From positions 292,382 through 351,088 of the forward strand of contig NZ_JAANNO010000005.1 of assembly GCF_011250645.1 (NCBI RefSeq): a stretch of 58,707 bases of DNA, in the 5' to 3' direction. Below the pieces are notes generated by a model. The model was given only the letters and a program-made list of their open reading frames with translations. It did not search any database and was not told where the DNA came from. Shown here piece after piece: positions 20,808 to 29,189 of this stretch (position 1 is its first letter; each line of letters opens with the position of its first letter). The stretch comes from Motilibacter aurantiacus (lineage in GTDB: Bacteria > Actinomycetota > Actinomycetes > Motilibacterales > Motilibacteraceae). Position numbers and translations under genes: made by a program.

Positions 20808-21851
20808 GTGGCGGAGGCAGCAGTGGAGCAGACGGGCGCGGCACCCCCTTCGCGCGTCCCGCCGCTGCGCGCGCTCATGGGCACCGGCACGGCGGCCGCG
20901 TCCGAGCCGGGCACGGAGCCGCTGGTCAGCGTCCTCATCGCCACCCGCAACCCCGACCCGCAGCTGCTGGAGCTGGCGCTGGCCGGGGTGCGCGCGCAGA
21001 CGTACCCGCGGTGGGAGGTCGTGCTCGTCGACGACGGCTCCGACGTCCCGGTGACCGTGCCGCTCGACCCCCGCGTCACGGTCCTGCGGGTTCCGGAGGG
21101 GCGCGGGGTCTCGGCCGCCCGCAACCTCGCGGCCTACACCTCGCGCGGGGAGGTCCTCGCCTTCCTCGACGACGACGACATGTGGGAGCCGACCAAGCTC
21201 GAGCGGCAGGTGGCCGCCCTCGCCGACGAGGACGTGGTCCTCGCCGACACCGTCTGCGACATCGTCGACCAGGACGGGGCACTGCGCGGGCCGGGCTATC
21301 CGGACTGGTGGCGCGACCGTTACGAGCTGCTGCAGGGCTGCGGGATCATCACGAGCTCGGTCTGCGTGCCGCGGTGGGCCTTCTTCCTCGCCGGCGGCTT
21401 CGACGCGGCCCTCGCGGTGGCCGAGGACTGGGACCTGTTCCTGCGGCTCTCCGAGCTCGGCCGGATCGCCCGCGTGGAACCGGTCCTGACGCACTACCGC
21501 GTCGTCGGCGACCCCGGGCGGCGCTACCGCGACACCGCCGCGGTCGCCTTCGCCATGCTGGAGAAGCAGCGGGTCCGGGCCCGCGCGCAGCGCGACGACG
21601 CGGCCATCGCCGCGATCGCGCAGGGCCACGCCCGGTTGCGCCGGCTGTTCGCCGAGCAGGCGTTCTCCATGGCGCGCACGACGCTGCCGGAGGACTGGGC
21701 GGGCGCCGCGGCCCACCTCGCCCGGTCGATCCGGCTCTCCCCCTGGCCGGTCCTGAAGGACGCCGCGCACTTCCGGCCGCTGCGGTCATCCCTGCGCCAG
21801 ACACGGCGGGCCAAGCAGGCGTCGCGGGCGGGCACGGAGGGCCTCGGTTGA
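20808..21851 (+). CDS. Family 2 glycosyltransferase
   Basis: GT-A fold enzyme of 347 residues. LVSVLIATRNPDPQLLELAL starts the nucleotide-binding domain (~38). GVSAARNLAAYTSRGEVLAF and LDDDDMW supply the Asp-rich metal site, and VAEDWDLFLRLSELG is the late acidic motif. The start is uncertain: GTG 20808 could be leaderless behind CAGTAT, while GTG 20823 has GGAGG five bases before it; the frame is also open to 20673. Its stop overlaps the TTG start of the next GT2 gene (TTGA). Likely an EPS or glycopeptide sugar transferase; it lies next to the HprK-like kinase. Confidence 0.8.
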   Translation: MAEAAVEQTGAAPPSRVPPLRALMGTGTAAASEPGTEPLVSVLIATRNPDPQLLELALAGVRAQTYPRWEVVLVDDGSDVPVTVPLDPRVTVLRVPEGRGVSAARNLAAYTSRGEVLAFLDDDDMWEPTKLERQVAALADEDVVLADTVCDIVDQDGALRGPGYPDWWRDRYELLQGCGIITSSVCVPRWAFFLAGGFDAALAVAEDWDLFLRLSELGRIARVEPVLTHYRVVGDPGRRYRDTAAVAFAMLEKQRVRARAQRDDAAIAAIAQGHARLRRLFAEQAFSMARTTLPEDWAGAAAHLARSIRLSPWPVLKDAAHFRPLRSSLRQTRRAKQASRAGTEGLG

Positions 21852-22798
21852 GCTCGGGCACCCCGGCCGTCAGCGTCATCGTCTGCACCCGCAACCGCCT
21901 GGACACCTTGCGCCGGAGCCTGCCGGTGCTGCTGGGGTCGGCCGCACAGGCACCGTTCGAGGCCGAGGTGCTCGTCGTGGACAACGCGAGCACCGACGGC
22001 ACCCACGACTGGCTGCGCGAGCGGGCGACGACGGTCAGCGGCCTCGTCCCCGTCCACACCCCGCTCATCGGGGCCAGCCGCGCGCGCAACCTCGGGTGCA
22101 TCGCCGCCCGGGCCGCCGTCCTGCTCTTCACCGACGACGACGTCTTCGTCCCCGGCGAGTGGGTCGAGCGCATGGCCGAGCCACTGCTCGAGGGGGCCGC
22201 GGACGCCGTCGCGTCGCCGATCGTGCTCGGCGAGGAGTACGCCGCCCCCTGGCTGACCCCCTACTTCCGCCAGCGGCTCGCCGAGTCCGCGCTGGGCGAC
22301 CGCCCTTCCCCACCGCTCGTCGGCGCCGGCATGGGCGTACGCCGCGAGCTGCTGCGCTCGGCGCAGTGGGACCCCGATCTCGGGCCGGGGTGCCCGCCCG
22401 TGCTCAACGGCGAGGACGTGCTCTTCGAGCAGATGATCAAGCACGCCGGGGCGCGGGTCGTCCGAGCCGAGGGGGCGCCGGCGGTGCACCGGCCCGACCC
22501 CTCCCGGCTCGACCGGGCGTCCTGGCTGGCCATGGCCGAGTCGCACGGGTGGTCCGACGCCTACATCGCGCACCACTGGCTCGGCACCCGCGTCCGCGCC
22601 CTGCCGTTGCGGGCCGCTGTCAACGCCGCCCGGCTCGCCGCGTACCGCCGGCGCGGGCAGGTCGCGCAACCGATCGGTGAGGCGGAGTTCGAGCTCGTGC
22701 GGGCGGCCGCGATGTCACGGGCGCTGTGGGCCATGCGTCACGACCGGCCCAAGTACGTCCGCAGCCAGGCCCTGCCGGGGCCGGCGCCCGTCGGCTAG
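21848..22798 (+). CDS. Family 2 glycosyltransferase
   Basis: GT2 enzyme of 316 residues. VSVIVCTRNRLDTLRRSLPV (~8) opens the GT-A fold, VVDNASTDGTHDW continues it, LLFTDDDVFVPGEW has the DxD-type metal site, and GEDVLFEQMIKHAG the catalytic acidic stretch. TTG 21848 overlaps the upstream stop (TTGA) and has GGAGG seven bases before it, which makes this rare start convincing. Co-translated with the preceding GT2. The stop codon overlaps the stop of the convergent gene on the other strand (22795). Confidence 0.82.
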   Translation: MSSGTPAVSVIVCTRNRLDTLRRSLPVLLGSAAQAPFEAEVLVVDNASTDGTHDWLRERATTVSGLVPVHTPLIGASRARNLGCIAARAAVLLFTDDDVFVPGEWVERMAEPLLEGAADAVASPIVLGEEYAAPWLTPYFRQRLAESALGDRPSPPLVGAGMGVRRELLRSAQWDPDLGPGCPPVLNGEDVLFEQMIKHAGARVVRAEGAPAVHRPDPSRLDRASWLAMAESHGWSDAYIAHHWLGTRVRALPLRAAVNAARLAAYRRRGQVAQPIGEAEFELVRAAAMSRALWAMRHDRPKYVRSQALPGPAPVG

Positions 22799-23931
22799 GC
22801 CCGGGACACCGAGAGCATCGTGTCCAGCAGCTCGCGCGCCGGGTCGCCCGCGGCATAGCGGGAGCGGGCCGCCTCGCGTGCCTCGGCCCCGAGCGCGCCC
22901 CAGTCCCGGCGCGCCGCGGCGGCCTGCTCCAGCGCGCCGGCCAGGCTGTCGGCGTCCGGCGCGGCGACGAACCCGGTCCGCTCGGTCACCCAGGTCCGCA
23001 TCTCGCCCACCGCGGTCGCGAGCACCGGCCGGCCGGCGCTCATGGCCTCCAGGGCCGCGAGGGACAGGCCCTCGATGCGCGAGGGCAGGACGAGCAGCTC
23101 GGACTCCGCCCAGATCCTGGCCAGGTCGCTCTCGTGCCCACGGAAGCGCACCTTGCCGGCCAGGCCGTACATCGCCGTCAGCTGCTCGAGGTAGGCGCGG
23201 TCCGGGCCTTCGCCGTAGAAGGACAGCTCCCAGGTGTCGGGCAGCCCCTTCGCCCGGCCGAGCGCGTCGAGCAGCAGGTCCTGCCCCTTCTGCCAGGCGA
23301 CGAGGCGGCCCACGCAGGCCATGCGGACGGCCGGCTCGGCCGGCAGGGGCGGCGCGTCGACGAGGGTGACGGCGTTGCGGAAGACCCCGGCGCCGGGCAG
23401 CCGGGCAGCGAGCCACCGCTCGGCCAGCTCGATCGAGGCCGGGCCGAGGAAGAGCGCGCGCGCGGCGCCGGCGAAGTGCGCGAGCCCCAGCTGCCGCTGG
23501 CCCTCGGACGCGGGAGGGGCACCGTCGAAGCCGTGGCTGACCGTGACGTACGGGACCCCCGCCGCGCGCACGCGGGAGCCCAGCCGCTGGGCCCAGGCCT
23601 GCCAGGTGACGTCGGGCAGGGCGCCGTGGGACCAGCAGACCACGTCGGCCGGGCGCTCCTCGAGCCGGAGCGGGGGGAGCTTCGCATCGCGGAACCGCTG
23701 CACGAGCGGCACCTCGAACGGCAGCTTGAGCGGCAACGGCGTCCGCCAGCGCAGCACCGCGCCCGCCCGCTCCAGCTCGCTGAGCCGGGGCGGCACCTGC
23801 TCCCAGCGCCGCATGCAGACCGTGACCTCGTGCCCGTCGGCGAGGGCCAGCAGCGCGGCCGACGACCACAGCTCCTCGCTGGCACCCCACGGTGAGCCCT
23901 CCATCGAGCTGAGAAACCACAGACGAGCCAT
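22795..23931 (-). CDS. Family 4 glycosyltransferase
   Basis: GT-B enzyme of 378 residues. It starts RLWFLSSMEGSPWGASEELW, has ACVGRLVAWQKGQDLLLDAL at the start of the donor domain (~215), and E-x7-E in EGLSLAALEAMSAGRPVLAT (~300). Its stop codon overlaps the stop of the convergent GT2 gene. It is divergent from the flippase gene, with 200 bases between. Likely EPS assembly; the sugar is unknown. Confidence 0.82.
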   Translation of the reverse strand: MARLWFLSSMEGSPWGASEELWSSAALLALADGHEVTVCMRRWEQVPPRLSELERAGAVLRWRTPLPLKLPFEVPLVQRFRDAKLPPLRLEERPADVVCWSHGALPDVTWQAWAQRLGSRVRAAGVPYVTVSHGFDGAPPASEGQRQLGLAHFAGAARALFLGPASIELAERWLAARLPGAGVFRNAVTLVDAPPLPAEPAVRMACVGRLVAWQKGQDLLLDALGRAKGLPDTWELSFYGEGPDRAYLEQLTAMYGLAGKVRFRGHESDLARIWAESELLVLPSRIEGLSLAALEAMSAGRPVLATAVGEMRTWVTERTGFVAAPDADSLAGALEQAAAARRDWGALGAEAREAARSRYAAGDPARELLDTMLSVSRA

Positions 23932-24131
23932 CCCGCGTCACTCCCAAGTCGGCGCCGCGCGCCAGTCTGGCAGCCGGACGGCCGCCCTCGTCCGCGTACG
24001 CCCGGACACGTGAGCCGGGACTCACCACGCGCGGGACCTCCACCGGGCGGCCCCGTGGCTGCCACACTTCTCCCGGGGCGGGAGCGGCGCGCACGGGCGC
24101 GGGCGCGGTGCGGCGAGGAGTGCGGACGACG

Positions 24132-25688
24132 GTGAGCCAGGAGCCAAGACACGCGACGGCGCTGCTGCGGGGGTCGCTGGTCACCATGCTCGCGACCGTG
24201 ATCACGGTGCCGGTCAGCATCGTGAGCACGCTGCTCCTCGCGCGCTGGCTGGGCCCGGCGGAGTTCGGCTCCTTCGCCATCTTCACCCTCATCCTGGCCC
24301 TCGTCCCGAGCCTGCTGGACCTCGGCGTGACCGACGCGCTGCAGCGCAAGTCCGCACTGGCCGTCGGGGCCGAGGACGCCCCGCTGCTCGCCCGCTACGT
24401 CGCGATGCTGCAGGGCTGGGGCCTGGCCAAGGGCGCGATCACGGTCGCGATCGGCTTCGTCGTGCTCCCGCCCGGGCCGGCGACGCTGTTCGCCGGCAGC
24501 GTTCTGATCACCGCCCTGGTGACCGGTGTCTCCACCGCCCTGAGCGTCAGCCTGCGGCTCTACTCCCTGGTGCTGACGCGCTTCGTGGGCACCGTGGTCG
24601 GGGTGGCCGCCGCGCTCGTCGTCGCCTCGGAGAACCCGTCGGCGGACTGGGTCTTCGCCACCCAGACGCTGGCGACCGCGGTCCCGACCCTGCTGCTGCT
24701 CGTCGCCGGGCGTCGAGGCGCGTTCCCCGGTACCTACCTGCGGCCCGCGGTACCCCGGCTGAGCAGGAAGGACGTCACCTTCTCGCTGACCGCCTGGTTC
24801 AACACCCAGATCGCCGACCTGGTCGGGCAGCGCACCGAGCTGCTCTTCTTCACCCCGGAGCAGAAGGTGGAGCGCGGCGCCTTCGCCCTGGGCCTGAGCG
24901 CCACCTCGCGGGTGACGATCGCCATCGACGCGCTCTACGCGCCCCTGAGCACCGGACTCGCCATCCGGCGCGGCCAGTCCCTCGAGGCGCTGCGGCGGGC
25001 CACCGCGGCCGGGTTCCGGCTCACCACCGCCCTCATCCTGAGCTTCTCCCCCGTGCTGCTCGCCGTCTCCGTGTTCGTCGCGCTCCCGGTGTCCGGCAGC
25101 GAGTACCGCGGCGAGGAGATCGGCTTCGGCCTGCTCACCCTCGGGGCGCTGCTCGGCAGCGCGCTGCACCCGCTCTACTCGTACTACTACGCGACGCGGA
25201 CGACGCTCCCGACGACGGTCGGCTCGGTGCTGGGACTCGTGCTGAACGTCGGGCTGTCCTTCGCGCTGATCCCGGCCTTCGGCTTCCCCGGGGCGATCAT
25301 CGCCAAGCTCGCGGGCAGCCTGGCCCTCCTGCTGACGCTCGTCGCCTTCGGGCGGCGCGACGCGGGCGTCCGGGCCATGCTCAACCGCCACCTGACCTGG
25401 GTCTCGCTCGCGCTCGTGGCCGCCGCGGTGCCGGCCTGGCTGGTGCTCACCCTCGTCGACGGGACGTACGCGCGCATGGCCGTGAGCGGCGTCGCCGCCC
25501 TCGTCGTGACCGCAGCGCTGCTGCGCTGGTCGCCGGTGCTGTTCGCGGCCGACGTCACGCGCCTCGTCGACGCGCTTCCCGGGCGCGTGCGGCCGCTCGC
25601 CCGTCGCGGCGCCACCTGGATGCCGCTGACGGGCGAGGCGGGCCGGACCGCAGGGGAGATCGACTCACCGGCGGGCTCGCTCCGTTAG
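24132..25688 (+). CDS. Wzx-like polysaccharide flippase (MOP superfamily)
   Basis: A membrane protein of 518 residues with 12-14 predicted helices. It begins LLRGSLVTMLATVITVPVSI and LLARWLGPAEFGSFAIFTLI, the usual start of Wzx/polysaccharide-transport proteins. It would move the undecaprenyl-linked repeat unit (or another lipid-linked glycan) across the membrane to the polymerase at 11979. GTG 24132 is chosen with GAGGAG eleven bases before it; GTG 24108 and 24120 are in-frame alternatives. The C-terminal cytosolic tail (~40 residues) is charged. The stop codon overlaps a TAGGGT box that may drive the next gene. Confidence 0.82.
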   Translation: MSQEPRHATALLRGSLVTMLATVITVPVSIVSTLLLARWLGPAEFGSFAIFTLILALVPSLLDLGVTDALQRKSALAVGAEDAPLLARYVAMLQGWGLAKGAITVAIGFVVLPPGPATLFAGSVLITALVTGVSTALSVSLRLYSLVLTRFVGTVVGVAAALVVASENPSADWVFATQTLATAVPTLLLLVAGRRGAFPGTYLRPAVPRLSRKDVTFSLTAWFNTQIADLVGQRTELLFFTPEQKVERGAFALGLSATSRVTIAIDALYAPLSTGLAIRRGQSLEALRRATAAGFRLTTALILSFSPVLLAVSVFVALPVSGSEYRGEEIGFGLLTLGALLGSALHPLYSYYYATRTTLPTTVGSVLGLVLNVGLSFALIPAFGFPGAIIAKLAGSLALLLTLVAFGRRDAGVRAMLNRHLTWVSLALVAAAVPAWLVLTLVDGTYARMAVSGVAALVVTAALLRWSPVLFAADVTRLVDALPGRVRPLARRGATWMPLTGEAGRTAGEIDSPAGSLR

Positions 25689-25691
25689 GGT
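25686..25691 (+). promoter_or_regulatory. -10 box TAGGGT overlapping the flippase stop codon
   Basis: TAGGGT includes the TAG stop of the flippase gene. It would start a transcript near 25698, upstream of the short leader ORF at 25738 and the GT2 gene at 25782. Confidence 0.35.
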
Positions 25692-25737
25692 CCGTCGGGA
25701 CAGCGCAGGGCAGACGAGGCGAGCAGTGGGAGGCGAC

Positions 25738-25785
25738 GTGCCGGCCGGGCCGACATCGCGCGACGCGGGCCGGGGCGCGCAGTGA
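25738..25785 (+). CDS. Short leader ORF coupled to the GT2 gene at 25782
   Basis: GTG 25738 with GGGAGG four bases before it opens a 15-codon frame (MPAGPTSRDAGRGAQ). Its TGA overlaps the GTG of the next gene as GTGA. The next gene has no good ribosome site of its own, so translational coupling is likely. The peptide has no recognisable domain. Confidence 0.4.
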   Translation: MPAGPTSRDAGRGAQ

Positions 25786-26573
25786 CCGCTCGGGAGCGCG
25801 TGCTGGTCGTCGTCCCCACCCGCGGGGAGCGGCTGGACTACCTGGCCGCCTGCCTGCGCTCGGTCACCAGCCAGTCCGGGGTGGACGTCCGGTGCGTGGT
25901 GGTGTCGAGCCCATCCGACGCCGTGCAGGAGCTGGGCAGCCGGCTCGGGGCCAGCGTCGTGCCGGAGTCCGGGCGCGGGATCTCGGCCGCCATCAACCAG
26001 GGCTGGCAGCGGTTCGGCGACGAGGCCGACTACTGGGCCTGGCTCGGCGACGACGACCTGCTCGCCCCAGGCAGCCTGAGCGCGACCACCGCGGCGCTGC
26101 GGTCGGCGCCACGGGCCTCCATGGCGTACGGCCCGTGCGCGTTCGTGGACGCCGAGGACTCGGCGCTGTTCGTCGCCACCCCCGGCCGGATCGGCGCCCA
26201 CCTGTTGGGCGTGGGGCCGAACCTCGTGCCGCAGCCGGGGTCGCTGCAGCGCGCCGCCGCCGTGCGCAGGGTCGGCTACCTCGACGAGACGCTGAAGTAC
26301 GCGATGGACCTCGACCTGTTCCTGCGCCTGCGCACGGCCGGGCCGCTGCGCTACGTGCCCCGGACGTTGGCCGCCTTCCGCTGGCACGAGGGGTCGACCA
26401 CGGTGGCAGCCTTCGAGGCGTCCGGCCGCGAAGCCGCCGACGTCCGCCGGCGCAATGCGCGCAACCTCTTCGCCCACCGGCTCGCGAGCCGCGCGGTGCG
26501 GTCGCCGGCCAACCGCTACCAGGAGTGGCAGAAGCGGCCGTCCACCCTGCGCGTCGCGTCCTGGGGCGCCTAG
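25782..26573 (+). CDS. Family 2 glycosyltransferase
   Basis: GT-A glycosyltransferase of 263 residues. VLVVVPTRGERLDYLAACLR (~7) begins the fold, GRGISAAINQGWQRFGDEAD and WLGDDDLLAPGS (~88) give the metal-binding Asp residues, and YAMDLDLFLRLRTAG (~165) is the late acidic motif. GTG 25782 lacks a good ribosome site but overlaps the stop of a short leader ORF as GTGA. It is the last EPS-type gene before the lasso operon, which it meets end to end (convergent, 10 bases apart). Confidence 0.8.
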   Translation: MTARERVLVVVPTRGERLDYLAACLRSVTSQSGVDVRCVVVSSPSDAVQELGSRLGASVVPESGRGISAAINQGWQRFGDEADYWAWLGDDDLLAPGSLSATTAALRSAPRASMAYGPCAFVDAEDSALFVATPGRIGAHLLGVGPNLVPQPGSLQRAAAVRRVGYLDETLKYAMDLDLFLRLRTAGPLRYVPRTLAAFRWHEGSTTVAAFEASGREAADVRRRNARNLFAHRLASRAVRSPANRYQEWQKRPSTLRVASWGA

Positions 26574-26583
26574 GGTCGGCGGC

Positions 26584-27069
26584 TCAGCCGCTCGCCGCAC
26601 AGGACGCCGTCTGTTGCGCCGCGGCGGTGTCGGAGGCGACCTCGACTCCGTCGACCGTCAGCCGGCAGGAGACGCTGCCCCCCGTCGTGCCGCGCGCCCG
26701 TACCAGAGCCAGGGCCGACGCCCCGCGCAGGGTCAGCGTCCGAGACCACGGTGCGGCGGCCTGGACCTGGACGATCGTGCCGGCCGCGTCGAGCGCGTAC
26801 TCGATGTCCACGGTGCCGCTGCCGGTGACCTCGTAGCCGATCACGTGCTCGGCGTCGGACGGGGCCGCGGCAGCAGGCGCCGAGCTCGTCGGGGGCGTCG
26901 GGCTCCCTGTGGTCGCCGAGCTCCCCGCAGGTGCCGAGCTCGCGACCGCCCCGGGCGTGCCGGAAGGCACGGCCGCCAACCCGGTGGGAGCAGCGCCGCC
27001 GTCGGAGCACGCCGCCAGCACGGCCACGGCCGCCCCCACGAGGCCGGTCCCCCTGCCGGGACGCCTCAA
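26584..27069 (-). CDS. MmpS-like lipoprotein at the end of the lasso operon
   Basis: A 161-residue exported lipoprotein: MRRPGRGTGLVG, a hydrophobic stretch, then lipobox LAAC with Cys21. A Ser/Thr/Pro/Ala-rich spacer reaches ~75. The C-terminal domain (~80-161) includes YEVTGSGTVDIEYALD, WSRTLTL, and a Cys pair in SVSCRLTVDG and ASCAASG, the pattern of the MmpS family of small beta-sandwich proteins. TTG 27069 overlaps the stop of the B2 peptidase gene (TTGA); a GTG at 27039 would give a signal without basic residues. It is therefore co-translated with lasso biosynthesis genes. A role in immunity, in binding the peptide at the cell surface or in export is possible; none is shown. Confidence 0.65.
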   Translation of the reverse strand: MRRPGRGTGLVGAAVAVLAACSDGGAAPTGLAAVPSGTPGAVASSAPAGSSATTGSPTPPTSSAPAAAAPSDAEHVIGYEVTGSGTVDIEYALDAAGTIVQVQAAAPWSRTLTLRGASALALVRARGTTGGSVSCRLTVDGVEVASDTAAAQQTASCAASG

Positions 27070-27536
27070 CTCCCCGCCTGCAACGGGACGTAGCGCCGGG
27101 CCGTGCTGTCGAGCGAGTGCCCGCCCACGACCACCCACGCGTGCGCGGCCAGCTGTTGACCCGCCGCCACGCTGTCGGGGTCGATGCCGACGACCAGGTC
27201 GGGCTCGAGCTCGCGAAGCCGGGCCCCGAGCACCAGGCTGCGCCGCAGGCAGAGCCGCTCCCGGGCGCTCGGCCAGACCCTCATGACCTGCCAGACGGTG
27301 CGTACGCGGTCCCCCGCCCACCGCGGGAGCAGCGTGTCCGGCGGCTCGCCGGGAGGCTCGGCAGCCAGCCGCAGCCCGTAGCGCGCCGCGAGCGCGGGCA
27401 GCGGGAGCCGCCGCACGTCCCGCTCGACACGTGCCGCCAGCACCAGCACCGTCAGCACCTCTCGCCCGCGGTGGGCGACTGCCCGCCCCTTGCGCACCAG
27501 GCGACGAGGCAGAGCCGCCGACGACCCGGCCGTCAC
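27066..27536 (-). CDS. Lasso-peptide leader peptidase (B2, transglutaminase-like)
   Basis: A 156-residue protein of the Transglut_core3/lasso B2 family. The catalytic Cys lies in RERLCLRRSLVLGARL (C96) and the His in AAHAWVVVGGH (H132). These proteases cut the leader just after a conserved Thr-x pair, present in both precursors as LTA. GTG 27536 overlaps the cyclase stop as GTGA, so cyclase and peptidase are co-translated. The leader-binding half of McjB-like fusion proteins is absent; it is supplied by the separate PqqD-like protein at 30548-30817. The position usually held by the acidic third residue after HAW is Val-Val, which may matter for activity. Confidence 0.88.
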   Translation of the reverse strand: MTAGSSAALPRRLVRKGRAVAHRGREVLTVLVLAARVERDVRRLPLPALAARYGLRLAAEPPGEPPDTLLPRWAGDRVRTVWQVMRVWPSARERLCLRRSLVLGARLRELEPDLVVGIDPDSVAAGQQLAAHAWVVVGGHSLDSTARRYVPLQAGS

Positions 27537-28786
27537 GGCTGCGGTTGCTCCGGGACCTGGGGCAGGCCGTTCTCGGCCAGCCACGCCGCGTGCAGCATCG
27601 ACATCGTCGAGGCGTAGGCGTCGGGCTCCAGCCAGATGCGGCGCAGGACCTCGACGTCGACGAGGTCGGGGTCGGCGCCCGCACCCGACCAGGCCCGGGC
27701 GAAGTCGCGGGACAGCTCGTCGACCGCGACCTCGTTGAACGCCGCCTTGCCGCGCCGCGCCACGACCTCGGCGTGCAGGACGTCCCCGAAGAGCTTGTCG
27801 GTCGACTCGCGCCGGGTCGCGAAGCCCCAGGTACCGCATTCGCGGGCCCAAGCCTCGCAGAACGCGCGGTCGAGGAAGGGGTAGTGACACTCGACGTCTA
27901 GGGCGCCCGCGACCTTGTTGACGTTCGACAGGTAGCGCAGCACCGCACGGCGGGCCGGGGCCCGGCGGACCGAGTCCGACCACCGGAACGGCTCGTTCAG
28001 CCGGTCGGTGGTGAGCTGGCGGTAGTACTCCTCGCGGGGGCCGGGCAGCATCCACGGGTGCTGGTCGTGCGACTCGACGAACCGGCGGGTCCGCACGCGG
28101 CGCACCGGGCGCGGAGCCCCGTTGTCGAGCATCGCCGTGAGCAGCCGGCGGGACGGCCGTGGCCGGCGCTGCCAGGTGCCGGTGAAGACGCTGACTCGGC
28201 GCTCCATCATCACCTCGTCGCCGCCCTCCCCGGTCATGAAGCTGCCGCCGCGGGCGAGCTCCCACAGGGGGGCGTGGCTGTGTCCGAGCGGCGGCCACAC
28301 CAGGCCGTGCGTCCGTAACACGTTGAGCGCACGCTCACCCAGCACGTCGAAGCTGCCGGTGTCGGGGATGCGCACCCAGTCGGTGATGCCCAGGTCCTTG
28401 ATGAGCAGCTCCTGCCAGCGCGTCTCGTCCGCGTTGCCCCGGCCGGTGAAGTCGTGGGTGGCGGCGATGGGGCGCGGCAGCCCCTCCCGGTCGGCGACGT
28501 GGACCGCGACGGCGAGGATGGCGCTGGAGTCCCGGCCTCCGGAGAAGGCGATGACACACGGCGGGCGCAGCAGCGCGCGCAGCACCGCCCGCTCGAACGC
28601 CTCCCGGGCCGGGCCGGGGTCGACCTCCACCGGCCAAGGGGTGAGCTCGTCGAACCCGGGGATCCAGCCGGCGGCCACCTCGAAAGGGGTCATCCGGTAG
28701 AAGCCGTCCGGGGCAAGAGCACGGCGAAGAGCGACGTCCTCCCACGACTGCGGCACGACCGTGCCCAGCTCCTGCGCGTGCGTCAT
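27533..28786 (-). CDS. Lasso cyclase (asparagine-synthetase-like, short form)
   Basis: A 417-residue ATP-dependent macrolactam synthetase. The AMP-forming PPi loop is FSGGRDSSA (~80-88). FMTGEGGDEVMM (~183-194) supplies the Mg/PPi-site Asp/Glu, YPFLDRAF (~304) is the conserved C-terminal stretch, and RRGKAAFNEV holds the Lys expected near the active site. It would adenylate the side chain of core Asp9 and close it onto the core N-terminus. Family members of ~500-650 residues carry an N-terminal glutaminase-like lobe; here only ~80 residues precede the PPi loop, so that lobe is missing or minimal. ATG 28786 has GGAGGGG five bases before it. It is in one operon with the precursors upstream and B2 downstream. 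Confidence 0.88.
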   Translation of the reverse strand: MTHAQELGTVVPQSWEDVALRRALAPDGFYRMTPFEVAAGWIPGFDELTPWPVEVDPGPAREAFERAVLRALLRPPCVIAFSGGRDSSAILAVAVHVADREGLPRPIAATHDFTGRGNADETRWQELLIKDLGITDWVRIPDTGSFDVLGERALNVLRTHGLVWPPLGHSHAPLWELARGGSFMTGEGGDEVMMERRVSVFTGTWQRRPRPSRRLLTAMLDNGAPRPVRRVRTRRFVESHDQHPWMLPGPREEYYRQLTTDRLNEPFRWSDSVRRAPARRAVLRYLSNVNKVAGALDVECHYPFLDRAFCEAWARECGTWGFATRRESTDKLFGDVLHAEVVARRGKAAFNEVAVDELSRDFARAWSGAGADPDLVDVEVLRRIWLEPDAYASTMSMLHAAWLAENGLPQVPEQPQP

Positions 28787-28834
28787 CTGATCCCCTCCCA
28801 GGTGGCGAGCATAACGAGCGGGACGCTCACCTCC

Positions 28835-28966
28835 TCAGGAAAAGGCGGTGAACGTCGTGCCTCGCCACGCGAGCGGCATGTCGCTGCTCGTCCCGGCGTT
28901 CGAGCGCGCGGTGAGCTCCTCGAGCGACCCCACGACGGTGAGCCGGGGAACGACGTAGTCCTTCAT
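28835..28966 (-). CDS. Lasso-peptide precursor A1 (43 residues)
   Basis: A 43-codon gene. The leader is MKDYVVPRLTVVGSLEELTA, with the Y-x2-P-x-L-x3-G pattern recognised by B1 proteins and Thr at position -2. The core begins RSNAGTSSD: counting the canonical way, Asp is residue 9, giving a nine-residue ring closed on Arg1 (if cleavage were one residue later, Ser1 would close an eight-residue ring). The tail is MPLAWRGTTFTAFS and ends in Phe-Ser; the final Ser is the expected target of the HprK-like kinase. GGAGG lies seven bases before ATG 28966. It is 48 bases upstream of the cyclase start and in the same direction. Confidence 0.92.
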   Translation of the reverse strand: MKDYVVPRLTVVGSLEELTARSNAGTSSDMPLAWRGTTFTAFS

Positions 28967-29146
28967 GCGGGTGCCTCCGACGTCCGGGCGCGGGGACCGG
29001 CCGCCGCGCTCAGTGCAGGGAAGCAGCTGTCATCGAGCTGCACAGCCGGGCGCGCGCTCCGTCACCCGGTTGCCGTCCTGCTCCTGCGCCGGCCGGCCTG
29101 GCCGTGCTCCTCCCCGCGGGCTCGGCTACAGCTCCTCCGGACATGC

Positions 29147-29182
29147 AGAAGGGCTGCCCGACGCGAGTCGAGCAGCCCTTCT
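29147..29182 (-). terminator. Hairpin between the two precursor genes, possible attenuator
   Basis: AGAAGGGCTGC and GCAGCCCTTCT form an 11-bp perfect stem with a 14-base loop that itself can pair (CGAC/GTCG). It starts eight bases after the stop of precursor A2. It may end most transcripts there and let a fraction continue into precursor A1, the cyclase and B2, as is common for RiPP operons that need more precursor than enzyme. No T-run follows. Confidence 0.6.
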
Positions 29183-29189
29183 GGCCGTG

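Noticed and set aside
28967-29189. Third lasso precursor in the gap between A1 and A2
   Set aside because: No ATG/GTG frame in the gap has the Y-x2-P-x-L leader or an LT-x core junction; only the hairpin and GC-rich spacer are seen.
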